Shown piece after piece: positions 7,032 through 12,063 of a DNA stretch of 12,063 nucleotides. Numbering within the stretch: position 1 is the first letter of the stretch; every line of letters begins with the position of its first letter. The translations under genes were made by a program, and so were the position numbers. This DNA comes from Deltaproteobacteria bacterium (lineage in GTDB: Bacteria > Desulfobacterota > GWC2-55-46), in contig JACRNN010000142.1 of assembly GCA_016234955.1 (NCBI GenBank), positions 1 through 12,063 on the forward strand. Direction: 5' to 3'. The notes under the pieces are model-generated. The model worked only from the letters and a program-made list of their open reading frames with translations. It ran no database searches and was not told the origin of the DNA.

Positions 7032-7961
7032 ATGGCAAAAAAGTACCGAATATCCGATAAATTTGCGCTCTCAGAACATATTGTGCTTTTCCACGGAGAC
7101 TGTCTGGATCTGCTTAAAAAGATTCCAGATGAATCGATACAACTGATTGTCACCTCACCGCCTTACAATATCGGCAAGGAGTATGAAAAAAAACTTGAGC
7201 TTCAAATGTACCAGGAACAACAGGCGGCAATCATTCGGGAATGCGTTCGCGTCCTTTCTCCACGCGGAAGTATTTGTTGGCAAGTGGGTAACTATGTAGA
7301 TAATGGATCAATAATCCCTCTGGATACGATCTTGTACCCCATATTTACCGAGCTTGGTTTGAAAATGCGCAACCGGATTATTTGGCACTTTGAACATGGA
7401 CTCCACTGCAGTAAACGTTTTTCCGGCAGGTACGAGGCCATAATTTGGTTTACAAAATCAAAGAATTACGTTTTCAATCTCGACCCGGTTCGAGTTCCTC
7501 AGAAATATCCTGGGAAAAAATATTTCAAAGGTCCCAATGCCGGCAAATATTCTTGCAATCCTCTCGGGAAGAATCCTGGAGATATATGGAGTATCCCTAA
7601 TGTGAAAAGCAATCATGTTGAAAAAACAGAGCATCCATGCCAGTTCCCAGTTGAGTTGATTGAGAGATTAGTGCTTTCTATGACCAATGAAGGAGATTGG
7701 GTTTTCGATCCATTTTTGGGAACCGGTACAACGATTATTTCAGCTATTCGTCATCAACGAAAAGGCGCTGGAGCTGAAATGGTATCAAAGTATATCGATA
7801 TAGCACGAAATAGAATTGATAAAGAAGCAGCCGGTACCTTGCGAACACGTCCTATGAACAAGCCGATTTATGACCCGAAAGAAGCTGGAAATAATCTCAC
7901 CATCTCGCCGTGGACGACAGAACAAAATAACGTACAGCTATCTTTACTTAATAAGAAATAA
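7032..7961 (+). CDS. Type II DNA methyltransferase, beta class, probably N4-cytosine
   Basis: This cytoplasmic enzyme transfers a methyl group from S-adenosylmethionine to an exocyclic amino group in DNA. In the 309-residue protein the catalytic motif IV TSPPYN (41-46) precedes the cofactor-binding motif I FDPFLGTGTT (225-234), the beta-class order. HPCQFPVELIERL (201-213) is the usual lead-in to motif I. SPPY rather than DPPY is typical of N4-cytosine enzymes, though some N6-adenine enzymes share it. The next gene, 22 nt downstream, is a BstYI-like endonuclease remnant, so the target is probably RGATCY (inference). The coding frame is intact. Base composition is clearly more AT-rich than the flanking genes and AGG/ATA preference is weaker, consistent with horizontal acquisition. 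Confidence 0.9.
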   Translation: MAKKYRISDKFALSEHIVLFHGDCLDLLKKIPDESIQLIVTSPPYNIGKEYEKKLELQMYQEQQAAIIRECVRVLSPRGSICWQVGNYVDNGSIIPLDTILYPIFTELGLKMRNRIIWHFEHGLHCSKRFSGRYEAIIWFTKSKNYVFNLDPVRVPQKYPGKKYFKGPNAGKYSCNPLGKNPGDIWSIPNVKSNHVEKTEHPCQFPVELIERLVLSMTNEGDWVFDPFLGTGTTIISAIRHQRKGAGAEMVSKYIDIARNRIDKEAAGTLRTRPMNKPIYDPKEAGNNLTISPWTTEQNNVQLSLLNKK

Positions 7962-7983
7962 CAGAAGGAACGAACTTTACTGT

Positions 7984-8629
7984 ATGAAAATTTGTGAAAA
8001 ATACTCTCACTTGAACGGCCTCGAATTCTTGCTCGTGCATAAACCAGAGTTGTGGAAAGAGATAAAGGCTGTAATTGCCAGCGTCGATGCCGAGAAGTGT
8101 AAGACAAAGGTGTCGAAAGAAAAGACTATGATGGGCAAAATACTATACAGCCCCATTGATATAAATAACAGCTTCAAGAAACCCTTACATAAAAAGGGAT
8201 GGGAGGAAAGCCGCGTAAGTTATTGGGTCACAAAGAACGAGAAACTAATAAGGGAACCTCTGATTAATTCGCAATAGCATGTCATTCTGAGCAAAGCGAA
8301 GAATCTCAACGTCTATAAAATCAATAAGTTACGAGATTCTTCGGTCGCTACGCTTCCTCAGAATGACAGAAAAACATAATTAATCAGGTGTCGCCCTTGA
8401 AGTACAATTAGGGAAGTATTCATTTGTTGCTTATGACCTATTTGTAAAGCATCTTGCTTTCTATGTTGGCGACCGTATAGATGTTGGAATCGAAATCCTC
8501 CCTATGAAATCCCTGCAAAGCAAAATGAGTTCTGGCCCTGCATATTATGAAGGTGAGTTCTACAACGTTGTGCGACAGGGGCGCGGCGTTCCGGCTGTTC
8601 CCTTGGTTCTCATTGGCATCGAGCCATGA
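7984..8629 (+). pseudogene. BstYI/BglII-like Type II restriction endonuclease, disrupted by a MITE-like insertion
   Basis: Two halves of one protein are recognisable. The first 91 codons (7984-8256) begin MKICEKYSHLNGLEFLLVHK and end at KLIRE. The last 79 codons (8390-8626, stop 8627-8629) contain VALEVQLGKYSFVAYDLF, then IDVGIEILPMK and RQGRGVPAVPLVLIGIEP. Both closely match my recollection of BstYI (about 203 residues), which cuts RGATCY. EVQ carries the catalytic Glu and Gln of the family. The two halves are separated by a repeat at 8251-8389, lie in different frames, and sum to 170 codons, so about 33 are missing, including the expected catalytic Asp nine residues before the Glu. The upstream half runs into a stop at 8275-8277 inside the repeat. 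Enzyme activity is therefore almost certainly lost. Confidence 0.87.
8251..8389. mobile_element. MITE-like inverted-repeat element, copy 2, inside the endonuclease gene
   Basis: AGGGAACCTCTGATTAATT (8251-8269) opens the element. Its perfect inverted partner AATTAATCAG (8378-8387) closes it against CTGATTAATT (8260-8269). Inside, GTCATTCTGAG (8281-8291) and CTCAGAATGAC (8358-8368) form the same inner palindrome as copy 1 at 3150-3356, with GAAGAATCTC (8300-8309) and GAGATTCTTC (8333-8342) arms. The right outer end is shorter than in copy 1: endonuclease homology resumes at 8390. Insertion therefore appears to have been accompanied or followed by a deletion on that side. Confidence 0.78.
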
Positions 8630-8743
8630 CATCTCAATTTTTCTCTCAGATAATCGGCACAGCGAATAACCCAGTGAAGGCGGGCGGGGGCCGCCCTGCG
8701 GGGCTGGCATCCATTTTCGTAACGTTTAACAGGAGATAGTCAA
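8630..8743. other. Right margin of the restriction-modification insert
   Basis: No gene is seen. It holds a 12-bp string AAGGCGGGCGGG (8677-8688) that also occurs at 6847-6858 left of the methyltransferase in the same orientation, and the ribosome binding site (8731-8736) of the next gene. Confidence 0.35.
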
Positions 8744-8965
8744 GTGTTAACTTTATTCGGCGCCTCGGTGGTTACGCTTATGATGCTGTTTTACGCTATG
8801 GAATCCCGTTCTCCGTGGTTTACTTTTTGTTTTGCCGGAGCCTGCGTTGGATCTGCTATATACGGTTTTTTAGCGGGGACATGGCCTTTCGGAGTGGTAG
8901 AATCGATTTGGAGCGTGGTGGCGTTTCGAAAATGGTATGTCAGGCGATCTCATGCCCGATATTAG
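8744..8965 (+). CDS. Small membrane protein, 73 residues, function unknown
   Basis: A GTG start at 8744 is preceded by AGGAGA at 8731-8736 with a 7-nt gap, a strong ribosome binding site in an otherwise sparse region, which is the main reason to believe this gene. The product has hydrophobic stretches at residues ~1-19 and ~25-45, a third less hydrophobic one at ~47-60 (WPFGVVESIWSVVAF), and a basic C terminus (RKWYVRRSHARY), so it is probably an inner-membrane protein with the tail in the cytoplasm. The SPWF, GFLAGTWPFGVVE and VAFRKW signatures remind me of short conserved hypothetical membrane proteins found in several phyla, but I cannot name a family or function. No operon partner is obvious. 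Confidence 0.62.
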   Translation: MLTLFGASVVTLMMLFYAMESRSPWFTFCFAGACVGSAIYGFLAGTWPFGVVESIWSVVAFRKWYVRRSHARY

Positions 8966-8973
8966 CCTTACAT

Positions 8974-9096
8974 GCGGGTTCGATCTTGCGGATTGAACAT
9001 GCATGGCGAGCGCCCAGCCCGCGGCTTGCATAGGGGAGCTTCAACCCGAATGATTAATGGTCGCCAGGCGAAATTCAATATCCAGGTTGCAAACCT
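8974..9096. repeat. Palindromic repeat, copy A (interrupted), upstream of the hemerythrin gene
   Basis: The sequence from GCGGGTTCGATCTTGC to GGTTGCAAACCT parallels the repeat at 9721-9800 in the same order and orientation (about 80% by eye). It differs by a 47-bp extra block at 8999-9045. The block joins sequences that are continuous in the other copy (GATTGAAC and CCGAATGATT), so it looks like a nested insertion. Confidence 0.6.
8993..9044. repeat. Nested repeat unit inside copy A
   Basis: TTGAACATGCATGGCGAGCG (8993-9012) matches 970-989 at 19 of 20 positions, and the unit ends with TTCAA (9040-9044), inverted to its start, as at 1020-1024. The GC-rich middle differs from the copy behind the permease gene, where it forms a cleaner hairpin. 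Confidence 0.5.
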
Positions 9097-9223
9097 AAAC
9101 ACCCCAAAGACCTCCTCTCCTCCACACCCCTGTAAATGGCTACAAAATTTCAGCTAAAGTTTCGCCAGGCCGTCTCCGATAATATGGATAGCGGCGGATG
9201 TTAATGGTTTGTTGAGCCGAATG

Positions 9224-9253
9224 AAACCCCCAGGGCTTAAGACCCCGGGGTTT
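9224..9253 (+). terminator. Hairpin upstream of the hemerythrin gene, possible terminator
   Basis: AAACCCC (9224-9230) pairs with GGGGTTT (9247-9253), and GGG/CCC pair inside with a CTTAAGA loop. The descending arm ends in TTTT. It could terminate transcription from the left or shape the hemerythrin leader; the sequence does not decide. Confidence 0.35.
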
Positions 9254-9300
9254 TAAGAACGTTAGAAAAGTATCTAAAAATTCTATTCTGGAGGGCTATT

Positions 9301-9705
9301 ATGGGCTTAATATGGACAGCATCATTGGCGACAGGGGTAGATTGGCAGGATAGTCAGCATAAAGATCTGTTCGGTAAGATCAATGAGTTTATAGAAGCAA
9401 TGAATAGAGGGAGGACACAGGATGATCTGGTCGGACTGTTTAATTTCCTGAGCAATTACGTGAAGACGCACTTCAAGCAGGAAGAGGTCGCGATGGATAA
9501 GCATGGTTATCCCGGGACTGTGGCCCATAAGGCGTTGCATAAGACTTTTATGGACAATCTAAGCGTGTTGCAGAAAGGATTGAGAGAACAGGAAGACATC
9601 TATAAATTGACGATGCAGGCGAGGAAACTGCTTTCCGAATGGTTCTATGACCATGTTGCAAAGATGGACAAGAATCTTGGCGGCTTTCTCGTAACCAAGA
9701 GATAA
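9301..9705 (+). CDS. Bacteriohemerythrin
   Basis: This 134-residue single-domain cytoplasmic protein binds O2 reversibly at a non-heme di-iron centre and is commonly linked to oxygen storage, delivery or sensing in microaerobic and anaerobic bacteria. All metal ligands of the family are present with the right spacing: His20 (DSQHKDLF), His57 and Glu61 (HFKQE), His76 and His80 (HKALH), and His118 and Asp123 (HVAKMD). The N-terminal WTASLATGVDWQDSQH matches the canonical start of the domain, and the length is usual for a stand-alone hemerythrin. GGAGGG five nt before the ATG supports the start. Related palindromic repeats lie on both sides, which sets the gene apart as a unit. No partner sensor domain is attached. 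Confidence 0.95.
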   Translation: MGLIWTASLATGVDWQDSQHKDLFGKINEFIEAMNRGRTQDDLVGLFNFLSNYVKTHFKQEEVAMDKHGYPGTVAHKALHKTFMDNLSVLQKGLREQEDIYKLTMQARKLLSEWFYDHVAKMDKNLGGFLVTKR

Positions 9706-9720
9706 TCCCCGGAGTCCATG

Positions 9721-9800
9721 GCGGGTTCAATCTTGCAGATTGAACCCGAATGATTCGTGGCGTCCAGACGAAATTCAGGCTTCAGGTTTGCAAACCTGAA
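9721..9800. repeat. Palindromic repeat, copy B (uninterrupted), behind the hemerythrin gene
   Basis: It contains two perfect palindromes: GGGTTCAATCT (9723-9733) / AGATTGAACCC (9737-9747) with a 3-nt loop, and the 20-bp TTCAGGTTTGCAAACCTGAA (9781-9800). It starts 15 nt after the hemerythrin stop. There is no T run, so it is not a classical terminator but may protect the mRNA end. Copy A at 8974-9096 is its interrupted relative. Confidence 0.65.
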
Positions 9801-9857
9801 GTCGACAGAATGATACGTTCTTTCCAGCACCCTGTTCGCCGCCCTCCTGCCCCCTCT

Positions 9858-10922
9858 TTACCCCTCCCCCCTCCCCTTAAGCCCCGCGACCTTCACGCCA
9901 ACAAGCCTCACTGGCTTGTGGGGGCCGGATGCATCAAGGAACTTCAAAGCCGCCGCCCAGATGTCGTTCAGCGAGTCGGATTCCGTATCGAGGGCAGTTG
10001 ACCTTGAGACGGTCTCCAAGTCCGAGTAGCCTATCTTTATCGCAACGTCCTTGCCCCTGCAGGTGAGCCCCTTGAGCCTCGCGGCCACGTCCCCGGCAAG
10101 TGCGTAGAGGGTCTCTTTTATGATATATTGGTCCTCTGTCTCTCCCTCGAAGACCACCTCCCTGCTCAAGGCATTCGGCTCGTGGAACGGGACGACCGGG
10201 CTTTGGTCTATCCCTCTGGAGTGCTCGTAGAGGGCCTTGCCGATATCGCTCCCGAAGTTGCGCTCAAGGTACTGTAGAGGCGTCTTTGAGATATCCCCTG
10301 CCGTGTATATGCCGAGGCCGTTGAGCCTCTTTCCGGTCTTTTGCCCGACCCCCCGGAGCCTTGTTGCCGGGAGGTCTTTCAAGACCCGCCCGGCCTCTTC
10401 GGCCCTGATGATGTAGAGGCCGCCCGGCTTATTCATTTCGCCGGCGAGCCCGGCAAGGAGCTTATTCGGCGCCACCCCCACTGAAGAGGAGAGCCCCAGT
10501 ACGCGCTCGACCCTCTTTTTTATCTCTCCCGCGGCCTCTATCGCATGGGGGAAGGGGTCGCCACCCTCGTCAGAGAGGACCTCGATGAACGCCTCATCGA
10601 GGCCGAAAGACTCGACAAGGGGGCTGTACTCCGTCAGTATGGAGAAGAACCTCTCTGATTCTTTCTCGTAGGACTCGAAGTCCACGGGCAGGAATATCGC
10701 CTCAGGGCAGAGCGTGCGCGCTTTTTTCAAAGTCATGCCCGGGCCCACCCCAAGGGCCCTTGCCTCATAAGACGCCGCTGATACGGTACCCCGTTTCTCA
10801 GGGTCGCCGTCGGCGCCGACGACGACGGGCCTGCCCTTTAGCCCCGGCCTCCTCTTCATCTCAACTGAAGCGAAAAAATCATCGAGGTATATATGTATGA
10901 CGGCTCTTTTCCGCATAACCAT
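9858..10922 (-). CDS. dinB: DNA polymerase IV (Y-family, DinB) with an altered active site
   Basis: Y-family polymerases copy past DNA lesions and are usually part of the SOS response. The 354-residue protein has palm/fingers motifs (HIYLDDFFASVE 10-21, VSAASYEARALGV 47-59, SFGLDEAF 105-112 with Asp109-Glu110, SSVGVAPNKLLAGLAGEMNK 146-165), a thumb helix-hairpin-helix (LRGVGQKTGKRLNGLG 189-204) and a little-finger domain to ~345. Two oddities stand out. Tyr12 (codon TAC) replaces the first metal-binding Asp (Asp8 of E. coli DinB, HVDMD). The C terminus also stops at GLKGRGEG without the usual QLxLF-like sliding-clamp motif. The start is ATG 10922 or ATG 10916. A mini-frame MEMEKP ends in a TGA overlapping the first ATG, possibly coupling translation. 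A LexA-like box lies upstream. Confidence 0.9.
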   Translation of the reverse strand: MVMRKRAVIHIYLDDFFASVEMKRRPGLKGRPVVVGADGDPEKRGTVSAASYEARALGVGPGMTLKKARTLCPEAIFLPVDFESYEKESERFFSILTEYSPLVESFGLDEAFIEVLSDEGGDPFPHAIEAAGEIKKRVERVLGLSSSVGVAPNKLLAGLAGEMNKPGGLYIIRAEEAGRVLKDLPATRLRGVGQKTGKRLNGLGIYTAGDISKTPLQYLERNFGSDIGKALYEHSRGIDQSPVVPFHEPNALSREVVFEGETEDQYIIKETLYALAGDVAARLKGLTCRGKDVAIKIGYSDLETVSRSTALDTESDSLNDIWAAALKFLDASGPHKPVRLVGVKVAGLKGRGEG

Positions 10923-10969
10923 CAGGGTTTTTCCATCTCCATTTCCAAAGGTGTGTTACAGTACGCCGA

Positions 10970-10985
10970 TTGTATCATATAACAG
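10970..10985 (-). promoter_or_regulatory. Candidate LexA (SOS) box upstream of dinB
   Basis: On the minus strand CTGT-N8-ACAA matches the gammaproteobacterial-type CTGT-N8-ACAG at seven of eight fixed positions and has an AT-rich centre. It overlaps TATGAT/TACAAT strings that could be the dinB -10 box, about 50-60 nt before the start codon. LexA sites vary between phyla, so this is tentative. Confidence 0.35.
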
Positions 10986-11091
10986 GCACGCATGGCGCAC
11001 CTTATCAGACGCACGGGGAGGCCGGTTTTCCCTTAAATAATCAACCCTTTTCAGGGTATCAAATTTTCAGATCATTATTTCGACTTTCCGC

Positions 11092-11120
11092 TTGACAGAT
11101 ACTACATGTTGTGGTCTAAT
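11092..11120 (+). promoter_or_regulatory. Sigma70-type promoter of nrdJ
   Basis: A perfect TTGACA (11092-11097), a 17-bp spacer and TCTAAT (11115-11120, five of six) make this the best promoter in the window. Transcription from about 11127 gives a leader of roughly 185 nt. Confidence 0.72.
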
Positions 11121-11143
11121 ACGTATCAACCTACAATATAAAC

Positions 11144-11160
11144 GATTTATTATATAAATC
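11144..11160 (+). promoter_or_regulatory. AT-rich palindrome downstream of the nrdJ start site, possible operator
   Basis: GATTTA-TTATA-TAAATC has 6-bp inverted arms and sits about 20 nt after the predicted start of transcription. With the nearby CTACAATATAAACGAT (11131-11146) it loosely resembles the paired AT-rich boxes of the reductase repressor NrdR, but neither half is a good match. Confidence 0.22.
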
Positions 11161-11310
11161 AAATAGTTGTAATTGTTACGTTTTTCTTGCCTTGTTGCCG
11201 GTATTTTCAGCCGATAGTTTGCCTTCAATAGCACATGGCTTTGAAAGCCTTATCATATTTTTATGGCATTCCAACGTTAAGCGCAAAAGAACAAGGAGGG
11301 GGATAAGAGA

Positions 11311-12063
11311 ATGGAACACGATATATACAGCCGCTTGTTGAGGTCCATGCCTATGGAGGGGCAGGCCGTGACACGGAAGAACTCCGCCGACAGGGTCTTG
11401 AGGGGCGGTGTAAATAGATGCGTCAATATGAACATCGAGATAAACGAGAACGGCAGGAAGGTGTTAGAGAAGAGGTACCTCAGGAAGGACGCCGACGGCA
11501 ACCCGGTGGAGACCATAGAAGAGATGTTCTGGCGGGTGGCCGGCAACATCGCGCAGGCGGACAGGCGCTTCAACCCGGAAGCGGACGTCGACGCAATAGC
11601 CGCCGAGTTCTACGAGATGATGGCCTCTCTCGACTTCATGCCCAACTCCCCCACGCTCATGAACGCGGGCAGGGAGCTGCAACAGCTCTCCGCGTGCTTC
11701 GTCCTGCCGGTCGAGGACTCGATGGAGTCGATATTCGAGGCCGTGAAGCACACCGCGCTCATACATAAATCCGGGGGCGGCACCGGGTTCTCGTTCTCCA
11801 GGCTCAGGCCATCGGGGGATACGGTAGGCTCCACCTCCGGGATATCCTCCGGCCCCATATCCTTCATGACCGTATTCGACAGCGCCACGGAGGCCATAAA
11901 GCAGGGCGGGACGCGCAGGGGCGCGAACATGGGCATCCTCAGGGTAGACCACCCCGACGTCCTCAACTTCATCACCTGCAAGCAGGACAACGCCAAGCTC
12001 AATAACTTCAATATCTCGGTGAGCCTCACCGAGGAGTTCATGAAGGCCGTGGAGGCCGACAGC
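11311..12063 (+). CDS. nrdJ: Class II (B12-dependent) ribonucleoside-diphosphate reductase, N-terminal 251 residues
   Basis: The enzyme reduces ribonucleotides to deoxyribonucleotides with adenosylcobalamin as radical source, so it works with or without oxygen. The frame is open from ATG 11311 to the window edge (251 codons). Family landmarks in order are LEKRYLRKDADGNPVETIEE (52-71), MFWRVAGNIAQAD (72-84), MPNSPTLMNAGRELQQLSAC (110-129) with the conserved substrate-side Cys129, KSGGGTGFSFSRLRP (153-167), GGTRRGANMGILRVDHPDVL (199-218) and NNFNISVSLTEEFM (231-244). There is no N-terminal ATP-cone. The radical-site cysteine and C-terminal pair lie beyond the window. AAGGAGGGGG with about 11-nt spacing supports the start. 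It is transcribed alone from the promoter at 11092-11120, divergent from dinB. Confidence 0.95.
   Translation, partial: MEHDIYSRLLRSMPMEGQAVTRKNSADRVLRGGVNRCVNMNIEINENGRKVLEKRYLRKDADGNPVETIEEMFWRVAGNIAQADRRFNPEADVDAIAAEFYEMMASLDFMPNSPTLMNAGRELQQLSACFVLPVEDSMESIFEAVKHTALIHKSGGGTGFSFSRLRPSGDTVGSTSGISSGPISFMTVFDSATEAIKQGGTRRGANMGILRVDHPDVLNFITCKQDNAKLNNFNISVSLTEEFMKAVEADS

Larger units (their letters stand above)
8966..9300. other. Gene-free, repeat-bearing region before the hemerythrin gene
   Basis: This 335-bp gap holds repeat copy A with its nested insert (8974-9096), about 120 bp without recognisable features (9100-9220), a hairpin at 9224-9253, and the ribosome binding site GGAGGG (9290-9295) of the hemerythrin gene. 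No clear promoter was found. Confidence 0.5.
10923..11310. other. Divergent regulatory region between dinB and nrdJ
   Basis: These 388 bp hold the possible SOS box (10970-10985), the nrdJ promoter (11092-11120), an AT-rich palindrome just after its start (11144-11160), a small hairpin GGCTTTGAAAGCC near 11237-11249, and the nrdJ ribosome binding site. I looked for a cobalamin riboswitch, which often precedes class II reductase genes, and did not recognise its conserved box. No gene is visible. Confidence 0.5.

Noticed and set aside
7870..7983. Upstream extension of the endonuclease frame overlapping the methyltransferase gene
   Set aside because: The family N terminus (MKICEKYSHLNGLE) begins at 7984; the extra residues come from the methyltransferase coding sequence read in another frame.
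8438..8710. Minus-strand open frame of 90 codons
   Set aside because: It overlaps the C-terminal half of the endonuclease remnant in antisense; no ribosome binding site or recognisable motif.
11464..12041. Minus-strand open frames of 162 and 143 codons
   Set aside because: Both are antisense to nrdJ, whose plus-strand frame is open to the window edge and carries all family motifs.
1..12063. CRISPR array, rRNA, prophage or transposase genes
   Set aside because: No regularly spaced repeats, rRNA-like sequence or phage/transposase motifs were seen on either strand.

Overview
The window is a piece of bacterial chromosome in which ordinary housekeeping and stress genes alternate with repeat-rich intergenic stretches and one foreign-looking insert. 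Most genes are GC-rich and use AGG (Arg) and ATA (Ile) heavily. Together with an N-terminally extended HflX, a B12-dependent ribonucleotide reductase, a bacteriohemerythrin and an HD-GYP-like protein, this suggests an uncultured Desulfobacterota, Nitrospirota or Nitrospinota-like organism. That assignment is an inference with low confidence.

Layout. Positions 1-614 (minus) hold the start of an HD-GYP-family protein whose HD metal pair is replaced. A tRNA-Ala(CGC) with its own promoter-like sequence and a strong terminator follows at 726-925 (minus). A KimA-like potassium permease lies at 1032-3011 (minus), with a palindromic repeat just after its stop. The gap at 3012-3441 holds a roughly 205-bp inverted-repeat element resembling a MITE. 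An aldehyde dehydrogenase (3442-4863, minus) and hflX (5072-6814, plus) are divergent and share a promoter region; hflX has a structured-looking leader and a TTG start.

Positions about 6940-8640 are visibly more AT-rich and carry a Type II restriction-modification locus: an intact beta-class DNA methyltransferase (7032-7961) and a BstYI/BglII-like restriction endonuclease. The endonuclease gene is broken by a second copy of the same MITE-like element seen at 3150-3356. The insertion came with loss of about 33 codons that should include a catalytic Asp. The methyltransferase is therefore predicted to be a solitary enzyme today. This is the most interesting part of the window.

Next come a 73-residue membrane protein (8744-8965) and a bacteriohemerythrin (9301-9705). 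Two direct copies of another palindromic repeat lie on either side of the hemerythrin gene, and one copy carries a 47-bp nested insert related to the repeat behind the permease gene. A dinB-type DNA polymerase IV (9858-10922, minus) follows; its first metal-binding Asp is replaced by Tyr. It is divergent from nrdJ, the class II ribonucleotide reductase (11311 to the right edge), which has a near-consensus promoter and a long leader.

There is no single large operon. The genes are mostly one-gene transcription units, and the only clear functional cassette is the disabled restriction-modification pair. I found no CRISPR array, rRNA or transposase gene.
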